A stretch of 50,607 bases of DNA from Dolichospermum circinale AWQC310F (GCF_000426925.1 NZ_KE384674.1:2740-53346), one strand, 5' to 3'; numbered from the stretch's first letter, positions 17,305 through 25,897 are shown. The notes: generated by a model not told the origin, from the letters alone. A program made the numbers and translations.

Positions 17305-18201
17305 TTATCTCCTTTCCACATGCGGATGTTCTTGGGTGTTAATATCTAATTCTTCTCGACGCAGAGTTTCTTCGGCTTCAATGGTTTCGTGATCTACAAC
17401 TTTATCAACTCTGACTTCTTCACGTAAGAAGGCTTCTTTATGAATGTCCGCAGTTTCTTCATAAACATTTATATGAGTTACTTCTGTTGTCCCAAAGCTA
17501 TCAGCCCCTAAAGTAACTGCTTCTCCCGCATTTGTAGGAGTTATTCTTTCAATTACAACTCGTTCTTTATCTATTGGTACAGAAACCCGCGCTTTTTCTG
17601 TTTCTGTATGTTTACCAACAATAACTTCTCCCGTTTTCGTGCGGATTTTATTGGCAATTAATCTTTCTTGATATAGTTTGAACGTTTGATGATCTTGCTC
17701 ATTCAGGGCATATAAAGCCGGTTCTTGTTGATAGTCATAGCCATTGCCATTACCAGACTTTTGAGGTGGGGCTATAGGTGTTACCATAGTAGCTCCAGTA
17801 GTTCTAGAGGAGGCTGTATCCATAGCACCAGAACTTTCTAAGAATGCTTCCGAACGATATACTCCTCTTACTTGTTCTTCATAGTTATAATCAATTTCTT
17901 TGTGTTCGTTAAATTCAGGTAAATTCTCCGCTTGTTGCTTGGTCATTGCCACTGTATAAATCCGTTCAGAGGTATGATCAATTCGTGAACGACCAACCGG
18001 TAATAAAACCTTTTTACCGAAAATCCATAAGCCTAAATCAACAACAAAATACCGGAAATGTCCTTTTTCATCTACTAAAATGTCACTGACTGTACCAATC
18101 TTTTCATCTACACTTACATAGACACCCATGCCTTTGATGTCTTTGCCTTCAAAACTATCACGATAATTTGGATCAAATTCTTTAATTTTTAAAAGAGTCA
18201 T
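17305..18201 (-). CDS. PRC-barrel and DUF2382 (YsnF/AvaK) domain protein
   Basis: 298 aa. Residues about 20-95 form a PRC-barrel (GTVSDILVDEKGHFRYFVVD, then KKVLLPVGRSRID). Residues about 170-290 are a DUF2382 domain: a series of ERL..NK...TGEV.VGKHTETE, VSVPIDKERVVIER and LREEVRVDKVV-type beta units ending in basic and acidic repeats. The pair is typical of cyanobacterial stress proteins and of YsnF in Bacillus. No membrane helix. Likely a stress-induced cytoplasmic protein; molecular function unknown. The upstream spacer is long and contains insertion-like repeats. Confidence 0.88.
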   Translation of the reverse strand: MTLLKIKEFDPNYRDSFEGKDIKGMGVYVSVDEKIGTVSDILVDEKGHFRYFVVDLGLWIFGKKVLLPVGRSRIDHTSERIYTVAMTKQQAENLPEFNEHKEIDYNYEEQVRGVYRSEAFLESSGAMDTASSRTTGATMVTPIAPPQKSGNGNGYDYQQEPALYALNEQDHQTFKLYQERLIANKIRTKTGEVIVGKHTETEKARVSVPIDKERVVIERITPTNAGEAVTLGADSFGTTEVTHINVYEETADIHKEAFLREEVRVDKVVDHETIEAEETLRREELDINTQEHPHVERR

Positions 18202-18545
18202 AATTTTTTCCTCTCCAATTTATTAGCTTTTTTCCGGGTTTAAAGTCTTTTTTTCTGCAAATTTCATCATTGTTCGATGTCATTGACTACCCATTAAGCG
18301 ATTAAGTTCAATTGATTATTCTCAACATTAGAACCTGGTAAAGTTGAATTTTTAGTTTCTAGCTGTTCTGTTGTAATAGATTCATATTAGATATTTTTAT
18401 GCTTAAGACCTTCCATCAAAGGTCTGATTATATTTGTATGTAATTAGATAGATATTATCAATTAAGTCAGTTGATAAAAATCACTCCAATTTTCACTTAA
18501 ACTAATAAAGATACCCCACCTCTTTTTTGTTGTAAATATTTGTTG

Positions 18546-18612
18546 TAAGTAGGTGAACGGGAAAAAACCGACATAAGTAACGAAAAGTAAAGTTCCCCAA
18601 AACCTGTTCCCA
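18546..18612 (+). repeat. MITE-like element, truncated left half
   Basis: Begins TAAGTAGGTGAACGG and continues with CCGACATAAGTAACG and AAAGTAAAGTT, near-identical to the copies at 37842 and 50493. The right half, including the terminal ACCTACTTA, is replaced by a different repeat, so this copy is broken. Confidence 0.7.
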
Positions 18613-18675
18613 GTTAAGAGTTCCCTGACCACAAAAGTAAATTCACAGAATCAAACCGGATTCCTATATAAACGA
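18610..18675 (+). repeat. Second interspersed repeat, plus orientation
   Basis: The stretch running from TGTTCCCAGTTAAGAG to CAAACCGGATTCCTATA is found again as its reverse complement at 26507-26580 with few differences. It fuses to the broken TAAGTAGGT element at TGTTCCC, suggesting recombination at the heptamer. Confidence 0.65.
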
Positions 18676-18941
18676 AATCAGTTTAACTCCTCTGGGGTGA
18701 GCATCCCTTATCACTAGACATTAGTAACACTATCCAAACTTCATATACGGATATTTTTGCTAAAATTCTTTCCAGAAAATTGGTAATAATACACCCAGTG
18801 TCAAAAAATTGCACTAAAATCACTACGACGGTAATCTTTGGGTGTCAGGTATGGGGTATTTTGAAGTCAGCTTGACGATAAAATTAATCCACTTGCTGTA
18901 GCCTATGGGCTTACTTACCTAAAAAATTAGAGAGTTAACTT

Positions 18942-19628
18942 ATGTTTCAGTTGTTAAGCCGGGTTTTGCTATGGCTCTTAATTGGTGTTGTAGCCTATTC
19001 CTTGTTTCAAAGATTCTATCCCACAGGAACTTTCGTCGGTAGATTCATTTTAGGGCTGGTAATTGTTGTTTTAGCCTTGGCTTTTCTTAATCCCAATGAA
19101 CCAGCAGTATCTTCTTTGTGGCGGTTTATATCCTTTCCCCTCAAGCCCTTGGGCGCTTCGGTTTTAATGTTATGTTTCGCTGCTCAAAAAATCAAAGGGG
19201 GGGGCATAGACAAACCGGGCGGTTACTTACTAGGATGGGCTTTAGGTATTTTACTTTTATCTAGTACACCAGCGATCGCTTATTTCTTAGTTAGATCACC
19301 AATTGCTACAGTGGAGGGTACTAATCTCAATTACCAATCTTCTTCATCTGCTTTAGTAGCCTTAGCTCCAGTCAATACTAGTCCTAGTATCTCAGATATT
19401 CAGCCAGATATCATCCTACATCAGGGAGAGATCAATTCCCCCATTATAGCTTTCAATAGTATGAATGGGAACATTCCCTCCTATCTACTCCAAAATCCCC
19501 AAGAAATCAGAAACCGTGGGTTACGGGTAGAGGATTTTGTCCCTAGTGCAGAAACTCTGCAACTTACTACCCAAGTATGGGAAAGTTATCTCAACCAAAT
19601 TTATGTTTTCTTGCGTGGTCGCCCGTGA
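18942..19628 (+). CDS. YdcF-like membrane protein lacking the DUF218 core
   Basis: 228 aa. The N-terminal half has three to four membrane helices with SFPLKPLGASVLMLCF and LSSTPAIAYFLVRSP. The C-terminal 35 residues read DFVPSAETLQLTTQVWESYL then YVFLRGRP. Both ends match, as I remember them, the ends of cyanobacterial ElyC/SanA/YdcF proteins of about 350 aa. The DUF218 domain that should lie between is absent; about 70 low-similarity residues take its place. The reading frame is intact, so this looks like an in-frame internal loss, and any envelope-related YdcF activity is unlikely to remain. Followed by an ABC exporter gene 73 bases downstream. Confidence 0.6.
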   Translation: MFQLLSRVLLWLLIGVVAYSLFQRFYPTGTFVGRFILGLVIVVLALAFLNPNEPAVSSLWRFISFPLKPLGASVLMLCFAAQKIKGGGIDKPGGYLLGWALGILLLSSTPAIAYFLVRSPIATVEGTNLNYQSSSSALVALAPVNTSPSISDIQPDIILHQGEINSPIIAFNSMNGNIPSYLLQNPQEIRNRGLRVEDFVPSAETLQLTTQVWESYLNQIYVFLRGRP

Positions 19629-19701
19629 TCATGTTTAAAATGTGACTGGGGTTAGGGGATGAAGGTGGAAACAGATTAATCATTAATCATCAATTGCTGG
19701 C

Positions 19702-21459
19702 ATGGCCAAATCGCACAGACTTGCTAAAATCGCTAATTATTTACGTCCCTATTGGCGGGAAACTATATCAGGTATTATCGCCTTATTAGTCGTCAATGCA
19801 CTGGGGGTATATATTCCCTTGTTAATTAGTTCTGGAGTAGATACACTTTCAAATTCAACGAGTTTGAGTTTTCACCAGGTAATACATTACGTGGTGATTA
19901 TTTCTCTACTGAGTTCCGCTATGTGGATGGTACGAATGGCTTCCCGTATTTGGATATTTGGTGTGGGAAGACAGGTAGAATTTGACCTCAAACAGCGGAT
20001 TTTTGCACATTTACTCCGATTAGAACCTGCTTATTTTACGTTTAATACCCCTGGGGACTTAATTAGTCGCGCCACTAGTGATGTAGATAATATTCGACGA
20101 TTATTAGGCTTTGCTGTTTTGAGTTTGGCAAATACCATGTTCGCCTACGCTCTAACGTTACCAGTCATGTTATCCTTGAGCGTAGACCTGACATTGGCAT
20201 CATTAGCAGTTTATCCTCTCATGTTCCTCGTGGTGCATTTTTTTAGCGATCGCCTGCGTGACGAACAAACCGCTGTCCAGGAAAAACTTGCAAATATCAG
20301 CGAACTTGTCCGGGAAGATATTAGCGGTATTACTCTCATTAAAATTTACGCCCAAGAAAAAAATGAGCGTCAGGCTTTTAATCGGGAAAATCAACAGCTA
20401 TTAACTGCTAATCTGCAATTAGCTAAAACTCGCAACACTCTATTTCCTCTCATTGGTGGTTTAGCTAGTCTCAGTTCTTTAATAATCATCTGGTTAGGTA
20501 CAGCACGAATATCTACTGGTTCTCTAGCAATTGGGGATTTTTTGGCGCTACTAATTTATGTAGAGCGTTTAGTTTTCCCCACAGCTTTATTAGGATTTAC
20601 CATTACTGCTTATCAACGAGGTGAAGTTAGTATTGACCGATTAGAGGCTATTCTGAGTGTAACCCCCAAAATTCAAGACACAGCTAATAGTCAAAATATT
20701 GAAATCAGTAATATTCAAGGAGAACTAACAGCAGTAAATTTTAATTACACTTACCCCGGCGCTAATACTCCAGCTTTAGATCATCTCAATTTTACCATTG
20801 CCCCTGGGGAAATAGTCGCCATTATCGGTCCTGTGGGTTGTGGAAAATCAACTTTAGCCAATGCTATCCCTAGATTATTAGATATTCAGCCCGGACAATT
20901 ATTTTTAGATGGCTGGGATATCACTCAACTCGCTGTGAGTGATTTAAGAAAAGCCATCGCTTACGTGCCTCAAGATAGCTTTTTATTCAGTACCACCATC
21001 AAAAATAATATCCGTTATGGCGACCCCCTAGCCCCAGAAGAAAATGTAATTTACGCGGGCAAAATGGCGCAAATTGACTCGGAAATCGGGAAATTTCCCA
21101 AAAAATACGAAACCATTGTGGGAGAGCGCGGTATTACCCTTTCAGGTGGACAACGACAACGCACAGCTTTAGCAAGAGCTATGTTAATTGATGCCCCAAT
21201 TTTGCTTTTAGATGATGCCCTTTCCAGTGTAGATAATCAAACTGCTACACAAATTCTGGCTAATCTCTCCACGGGGACAAAAAGAAAAACTGTGATTTTC
21301 ATTACTCACCAACTTTCCGCAGCGGCCACCGCTGACCGAATTTTGGTCATGGAGCAGGGTAAAATCGTCCAAAGCGGTAATCACTCAGAACTTGTAGAAC
21401 AGCCTGGACTTTACAAAATTTTATGGAATCAACATCTTGTAGAAGAACTACTCCATTGA
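19702..21459 (+). CDS. ABC exporter, fused permease and ATPase (ABCB/MsbA type)
   Basis: 585 aa half-transporter that would dimerise in the plasma membrane. Residues about 20-300 form the six-helix exporter domain. The ATPase has Walker A GPVGCGKST (376-384), a Q-loop in YVPQDSFLF, the signature LSGGQRQR (480-487), Walker B ILLLDD (500-505) and the switch His in FITHQ. In Walker B the usual catalytic Glu is Asp, a substitution seen in parts of this family. Substrate (lipid, peptide or drug) cannot be told. It lies behind the YdcF-like gene with a short gap, possibly one transcript. Confidence 0.92.
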   Translation: MAKSHRLAKIANYLRPYWRETISGIIALLVVNALGVYIPLLISSGVDTLSNSTSLSFHQVIHYVVIISLLSSAMWMVRMASRIWIFGVGRQVEFDLKQRIFAHLLRLEPAYFTFNTPGDLISRATSDVDNIRRLLGFAVLSLANTMFAYALTLPVMLSLSVDLTLASLAVYPLMFLVVHFFSDRLRDEQTAVQEKLANISELVREDISGITLIKIYAQEKNERQAFNRENQQLLTANLQLAKTRNTLFPLIGGLASLSSLIIIWLGTARISTGSLAIGDFLALLIYVERLVFPTALLGFTITAYQRGEVSIDRLEAILSVTPKIQDTANSQNIEISNIQGELTAVNFNYTYPGANTPALDHLNFTIAPGEIVAIIGPVGCGKSTLANAIPRLLDIQPGQLFLDGWDITQLAVSDLRKAIAYVPQDSFLFSTTIKNNIRYGDPLAPEENVIYAGKMAQIDSEIGKFPKKYETIVGERGITLSGGQRQRTALARAMLIDAPILLLDDALSSVDNQTATQILANLSTGTKRKTVIFITHQLSAAATADRILVMEQGKIVQSGNHSELVEQPGLYKILWNQHLVEELLH

Positions 21460-21753
21460 ACTAAAATAGCTTGATTTTGTGAATAATTAGTGGTTATATT
21501 ACTAATAAGAAAACTCCAGAAAAAGAAATACTCAGGGTTTGGAGAGATATTTTGGGTAGATTTTATCACTTCCCAAGCATTCTCTTAATAATCAGGACTT
21601 ACGTAAAACGGAAGGAAAGTAAGGGTAATTCATGAATTACCCCTAGGTAATAATAAGGCTTATAGCTACACCTGACTGTTAGCTATATTCTGTTTAAGTC
21701 CTAATAATGCTGACGACTTCACTGTTGGCCGAATATATAGGAATATCACTGTA
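21460..21753. repeat. Spacer carrying an AGGACTTA-ended MITE-like element and a palindrome
   Basis: An element of about 110 bases runs from AGGACTTACG (21595) to TTAAGTCCT (ending at about 21704); its ends are inverted copies of AGGACTTA. Inside is a perfect 20-bp palindrome GGGTAATTCATGAATTACCC at 21623-21642. Ends starting GGACTTACG are familiar from Nostocales MITEs and related insertion sequences, by memory. No transposase. Confidence 0.6.
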
Positions 21754-22086
21754 ATGATTTTTTCTCAAAATTGGAGCAAGCCAGAAATGATTGCAATTGG
21801 AGTAGAAACCAAAGTCAGCAGGTTAGAATCTATTGTTGAACAAATTGGAGACGCTGTACTGTCTACAACTGAAACAATTGAACGTCTTGGTCAAAGAGTA
21901 GATTCCCTGAGTTTACAACTAGAAATCCAAGGAAAACAAGTAGAGCAGCAAAGTTATCAGATTTTCGCTTTGTGTGACGCTGTCCAAAGTCTGGGCGACT
22001 CTCATAAGGAGTCAATACGAGCAATCACTCAGTTGTCACAAACTTTAGATGGACTCCTATCTTTACTGCAAAATTCAGATGAATAA
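21754..22086 (+). CDS. Small coiled-coil protein, unknown
   Basis: 110 aa, family not recognised. From about residue 20 to 105 it is almost entirely heptad-like (VSRLESIVEQIGDAVLSTTE, then IERLGQRVDSLSLQLEIQGK), predicting a long soluble coiled coil. No Cys cluster, signal peptide or membrane helix. It stands alone between a repeat element and the convergent surE. The Met at residue 10 is another possible start, since neither has a strong ribosome site. Confidence 0.6.
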   Translation: MIFSQNWSKPEMIAIGVETKVSRLESIVEQIGDAVLSTTETIERLGQRVDSLSLQLEIQGKQVEQQSYQIFALCDAVQSLGDSHKESIRAITQLSQTLDGLLSLLQNSDE

Positions 22087-22114
22087 TTACCACAGTTAAT
22101 GTTAAAAGCTAATG

Positions 22115-22807
22115 TTAAACTCTTAACTTTGTCACAGCAATTTTTCCAGAAAAACATATATCAACATCACTGTTAGGAGTTCGCTCTCGGTTTCCGTAGT
22201 CTCCTGTATAGTAAAAATCATTATCCTGTATGCGATAGTTAACAGGTAAAGGCTTTGTACAAGGTTGACAAAATATCACCTCTGGAAATGCCTCCTCTGG
22301 TGACAAATGGGGTAAATTAACATTCCAAAAACATCCGGGTTCTAGAGGCAGTTGAATTAAATTCTCTAATAATTCGGAAGTCCATTTAGTGGCCGCATCC
22401 CAATTATAATCGAGATTGCCGCGACGATAGTGAGAAACAGCAATTCCTGGGATACCGTGTATTGCTGCTTCTCTGACAGCAGCGACAGTACCGGAAATAT
22501 ACGCATCAACTCCTAAGTTTCCACCAGCATTAATACCTGAGATTACGTACTTGACATCTTTCACAATATGTGATACGGCAACTCGGATACAATCAGCAGG
22601 AGTTCCCCCTATTGCATACTCCAAATCAGAACGACGTTCGACGTTAATTGGCTGATGGGTAGTAACTTGATGTCCACAGCCTGATTGATGTAATTGTGGT
22701 GCAGCAATAATCAGTTTAGTCCTGTCATATTTACCGCTTACGGCTTTAAATAAAGCTGCAATACCCGGTGCATCAATACCGTCGTCATTGGTTAAAATTA
22801 TAGTCAT
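22115..22807 (-). CDS. surE: 5'/3'-nucleotidase SurE
   Basis: Metal-dependent phosphatase acting on nucleoside 5'- and 3'-monophosphates and short polyphosphates, involved in nucleotide pools and stress survival. 230 aa, normal. The metal-binding N-terminus ILTNDDGIDAPGI carries the paired Asp residues, followed by PQLHQSGCGH, the GGTPADCIRVA motif and ISGINAGGNLGVDAYISGTV, all diagnostic. Single-gene unit convergent with the coiled-coil gene. Confidence 0.96.
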   Translation of the reverse strand: MTIILTNDDGIDAPGIAALFKAVSGKYDRTKLIIAAPQLHQSGCGHQVTTHQPINVERRSDLEYAIGGTPADCIRVAVSHIVKDVKYVISGINAGGNLGVDAYISGTVAAVREAAIHGIPGIAVSHYRRGNLDYNWDAATKWTSELLENLIQLPLEPGCFWNVNLPHLSPEEAFPEVIFCQPCTKPLPVNYRIQDNDFYYTGDYGNRERTPNSDVDICFSGKIAVTKLRV

Positions 22808-23013
22808 TATTCGTTAGTGAGTAGTCAATTGTCAATCTGGAATATGGTTTGGTGGGTGATACTACCGGAAGTTATCTTAATTCACCGCCATATAAATGTA
22901 ATATAACTTGAGTAATTTTAACATCTTTGTTGTTTATATTTGTTGTTTATAATTGTGATTTAATGAAATTAGTTGGTTAGTATAGTATAGAAATGGTTAG
23001 ATTGTCAAAATAA

Positions 23014-23106
23014 ATGAGACAGTTAGAGAACTGTCCACTAATTAGTGCTTTTACCTTTGCTATTGGTATCACTAGTTATTTCATGCTACAAACACTCAAG
23101 TCTTAA
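23014..23106 (+). CDS. Possible 30-aa single-helix membrane peptide
   Basis: An ATG-to-TAA reading of 30 residues, MRQLENCPLISAFTFAIGIT and then SYFMLQTLKS, has one hydrophobic segment (about residues 8-26), as seen in small photosynthetic or regulatory membrane peptides. TATAGTATAG about 35 bases upstream could be a promoter -10 region, but there is no clear ribosome site and I recognise no family. It may be chance. Confidence 0.2.
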   Translation: MRQLENCPLISAFTFAIGITSYFMLQTLKS

Positions 23107-23133
23107 AATTATACTAATAAAGGAATTTTAAAT

Positions 23134-23157
23134 CTGTTCCCTGTTCCCTGTTCCCTG
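23134..23157. repeat. TGTTCCC heptamer array
   Basis: Three tandem TGTTCCC units plus a partial one. This is the short tandemly repeated heptamer type found in heterocystous cyanobacteria; the same heptamer lies in the core of the MITE-like elements at 37.9 and 50.5 kb. Confidence 0.8.
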
Positions 23158-23168
23158 CTATAGATAGA

Positions 23169-24761
23169 TCACTTTTCACCTACAGTCCACCAGGCCAAAG
23201 CATAAGGTTGAACGGCTTCATTAACCTGCTTCTGAAATTGTACCCGAATTTTATAATTACCATTAGTAGCAACTGGACAAAAGATATGTTCAACATTATC
23301 TACTTCACTCACAGAAGCACACACAACAACTTCTTTATTCTTCCCATTTTCCTTAATTAGATAAACATCAAGATTATTTAATCCCTGATCTTTAAATGTT
23401 TCCCCCACATCATATTGTTGATTATTATTTTTATCATTCAACTCTACCAAACGATCCCAACTTAAAGTAATAGCTACAAAACTATTCGCTTTTAAACCGC
23501 TTTTAAAAACATATTCCTGAGTAGTATTAGCATTAACTTTATCATAATCCCAACCAATTGATGGTATAGGTGCATTAGCTTTCCATTGACCACCATTTAA
23601 CTGTTGATAAGCTCGAAAAGCATTTAAATGACCTGCTCCCATTTGAGCATCTAAAGGAATTTTTACATCTTGATAAGCTTCCGTTACTAACCAATCTTGA
23701 TTTTGTTTATCAACTAATGTTTTCGTCATTCTTAACCGTAAACCATCACCACTATCTTGAATTTTATCTGCTGCATTGAGTAATATAGCTTTCATTACTT
23801 GATGACGACGAGCATCAATACTCCAATTTAACTGTTTATTTTGCAATTGTCTATCAGTAAACTCTTGCAATAATGCTACAGTAGCAGTAACCTGTGGTGC
23901 AGCAAAACTAGTACCTGTAGATTTATTAATTTTACCATCAGGATTAAGTAAAGGAATATTAGTACCAGGAGCAACTAAACTAATTGCTCTTCTATTAGCA
24001 ATATTAAATTCTTTTCCAGTTAAACGATCTTTTATTTCTTGACTGTTATTAGTCAAATTAGAAACGTGAACTTTATCAAAAATTCCGTTGCGTTCTGAGG
24101 AAAAAGCCACATTGATTGCGTTAAAATTGTCTGTAGGAATAGGAATCCCGCCTTTACCTTGATTTCCTGCAATAGTATACACAACATCATGCACACGACT
24201 AGACCAGTCAATACATAATGTCAGTAAAGCATTTCCATCTAAAATAGCTTCTGGTCGAGAATCACGATTTAATGGTTCACCAAAACTAAAATTAATAGCT
24301 CGAACATCACCACCATTTTGTAAAGCGATGTGTTGCGTTGATAAACACTCCTCCGGTTGACCATTTTTCCTCATAGATCCTACAGCGGAAGAGTATAATC
24401 TTGCATTTGGTGCTACACCAGGAAAGGCTTTATCTTGACTGATCATGACAGCAGAAACATTATAAGCATGAGACTCAACATTAAAATTTGATTTAGCTAC
24501 AAAATTGCGGAGAAAAACCGCTGTTGGAGATACAGCACGATTTTTAGATACGGCTTTGTCCCAGCCGAACATCCCTGGACGACCGATTTCTACTTGACCA
24601 ATAGCAATTTTCCGCCCAGTTAAATTATAAGGAGCTTGATGTAGTTTTAAAGCATCAATACCATTCTTCCCTAAAAAAGTTGCTCCTGTTATACCTGCAA
24701 AGGTTGGTATAGTTAAGCAGGAAAAACTTAAACCCCAAAAGATTATCCAATTTTTGTTCAT
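23169..24761 (-). CDS. Exported subtilisin-like (S8) serine peptidase, atypical Asp site
   Basis: 530 aa with a signal peptide (FWGLSFSCLTIPTFAG). The S8 fold is shown by VESHAYNVSAVM (His98), the oxyanion Asn in TIAGNQGKG (Asn200) and the nucleophile in STGTSFAAPQVT (Ser285). At the first catalytic position, where S8 enzymes have a short strand ending in Asp, the sequence reads KIAIGQVEIGRPG, with Glu59 where Asp is expected. There is no recognisable propeptide. The last 130 residues form a beta-rich domain with an acidic DKNNNQQYDVGE loop that could bind calcium. It is probably periplasmic or secreted. Whether the Glu supports catalysis is uncertain. Confidence 0.85.
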   Translation of the reverse strand: MNKNWIIFWGLSFSCLTIPTFAGITGATFLGKNGIDALKLHQAPYNLTGRKIAIGQVEIGRPGMFGWDKAVSKNRAVSPTAVFLRNFVAKSNFNVESHAYNVSAVMISQDKAFPGVAPNARLYSSAVGSMRKNGQPEECLSTQHIALQNGGDVRAINFSFGEPLNRDSRPEAILDGNALLTLCIDWSSRVHDVVYTIAGNQGKGGIPIPTDNFNAINVAFSSERNGIFDKVHVSNLTNNSQEIKDRLTGKEFNIANRRAISLVAPGTNIPLLNPDGKINKSTGTSFAAPQVTATVALLQEFTDRQLQNKQLNWSIDARRHQVMKAILLNAADKIQDSGDGLRLRMTKTLVDKQNQDWLVTEAYQDVKIPLDAQMGAGHLNAFRAYQQLNGGQWKANAPIPSIGWDYDKVNANTTQEYVFKSGLKANSFVAITLSWDRLVELNDKNNNQQYDVGETFKDQGLNNLDVYLIKENGKNKEVVVCASVSEVDNVEHIFCPVATNGNYKIRVQFQKQVNEAVQPYALAWWTVGEK

Positions 24762-25063
24762 GAACTACTAAGTCAGATGCAAGAGGTGACAGATAAGATG
24801 CAAAAAGCAATGTTTAAAATGCAAGAAATAAAAGATATTAGTTTTTAAGCAATGGATAAGATGGAAGAAGTAAAAGATAAGATGCAAAAAGCAATGTATA
24901 GGACAGCAGAAAGATATGATTGTTATCTTTTCTTTTTTCTCCTAACGCCTGGCTTCTAAATCCTAATTTTCACTAAAAAACTTTTTTACTCTGGCCTTAA
25001 TTAATAATTTCTCCATATTTTGTTACAATACCTACAGACGAAGACGCTTAAAACCCACTAGCC
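24762..25063. other. Spacer with 23-bp direct repeat upstream of rpe
   Basis: The 23-bp unit beginning AGATAAGATGCAAAAAGC occurs at 24791-24813 and 24875-24897, 84 bases apart, with degenerate copies between. This is leader-side sequence for the subtilase gene and promoter-side for rpe. No gene. Confidence 0.6.
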
Positions 25064-25771
25064 ATGACCCAAAATTCATCTCAAAAGCCCATAGTTATTG
25101 CTCCATCTATCCTATCAGCAGATTTTAGCCGTCTGGGTGACGATATTCGCGCCGTAGACAAAGCGGGAGCAGATTGGATTCACGTTGATGTAATGGACGG
25201 ACGTTTTGTCCCTAATATTACAATAGGTCCTCTGATTGTGGAGGCGATTCGTCCGGTTACAACTAAACCCCTAGATGTCCACCTGATGATTGTCGAACCA
25301 GAAAAGTATGTAGAAGGTTTTGCTAAGGCTGGTGCTGATATTATATCCGTCCATGCTGAACATAACGCATCTCCTCATTTACACCGCACTTTAGGACAAA
25401 TCAGAGAACTCGGTAAGAAAGCTGGAGTTGTACTTAATCCGGGTACACCTTTGGAATTAATTGAATATGTGCTAGAATTATGCGATTTAGTGCTAATTAT
25501 GAGCGTTAACCCCGGTTTCGGTGGTCAAAGCTTTATTCCTAGCGTAGTTCCTAAAATTCGCAAATTGCGTCAAATGTGTGATGAACGCGGTTTAGATCCT
25601 TGGATTGAAGTTGACGGAGGCCTAAAAGCTAATAATACTTGGCAAGTTTTGGAAGCTGGTGCTAATGCTATTGTAGCAGGTTCGGCTGTATTCAATGCTC
25701 CTGATTATGCTGACGCGATTCACAATATCCGTAACAGTAAGCGTCCGACTCCAGAATTAGCTGCTGTTTAA
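25064..25771 (+). CDS. rpe: Ribulose-phosphate 3-epimerase
   Basis: Interconverts ribulose 5-phosphate and xylulose 5-phosphate in the Calvin cycle and pentose phosphate pathway. 235 aa TIM barrel. Landmarks: [16 protein letters not shown], the metal-binding HVDVMDG and DVHLMIVEP, and [12 protein letters not shown], with the catalytic Asp in EVDGG and phosphate binding at GSAVF. Soluble cytoplasmic. Followed 26 bases later by a clear intrinsic terminator, so it is monocistronic. Confidence 0.97.
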   Translation: MTQNSSQKPIVIAPSILSADFSRLGDDIRAVDKAGADWIHVDVMDGRFVPNITIGPLIVEAIRPVTTKPLDVHLMIVEPEKYVEGFAKAGADIISVHAEHNASPHLHRTLGQIRELGKKAGVVLNPGTPLELIEYVLELCDLVLIMSVNPGFGGQSFIPSVVPKIRKLRQMCDERGLDPWIEVDGGLKANNTWQVLEAGANAIVAGSAVFNAPDYADAIHNIRNSKRPTPELAAV

Positions 25772-25796
25772 GATTCTGGTAATTAATTGAAACCTA

Positions 25797-25838
25797 GATC
25801 CTCGATTTCTTTGAGAAGTCGGGGATTTATTTTTTTTT
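25797..25838 (+). terminator. Intrinsic terminator of rpe
   Basis: ATCCTCGATTTCT, loop TTG, AGAAGTCGGGGAT forms a 13-bp stem with two imperfect pairs, followed by TTATTTTTTTTT. The same stem sequence is reused in the terminator at 47689, suggesting a mobile or duplicated terminator unit. Confidence 0.85.
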
Positions 25839-25875
25839 GATGCTAAATTTATTTAGACGACCTATGATGGTAAAA

Positions 25876-25897
25876 CTCACCGTCCTAAAACGGTGAG
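25876..25897. repeat. CTCACCGT hairpin, possible IS-end relic
   Basis: CTCACCGT, loop CCTAAA, ACGGTGAG: a perfect 8-bp stem in the spacer before the DUF29 gene. Such subterminal hairpins occur at ends of IS200/IS605 elements, but no transposase or TnpB is nearby, so this is a weak suggestion. Confidence 0.45.

Larger units (their letters stand above)
18202..18941. other. Long spacer with repeat remnants
   Basis: No gene recognised in 740 bases. It holds a short AGACCT/AGGTCT hairpin at about 18406-18425, a left-end copy of the TAAGTAGGT element (18546-18612), and a second repeat unit (18610-18675) that recurs inverted at 26507-26580. The last 200 bases before 18942 are unstructured and probably promoter. 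Confidence 0.55.
22808..23168. other. Spacer between surE and the subtilase gene
   Basis: AT-rich. It has a possible tiny ORF (23014-23106, listed separately) and a TGTTCCC heptamer array at 23134-23157 next to the 3' end of the subtilase gene. Nothing else recognised. Confidence 0.5.
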
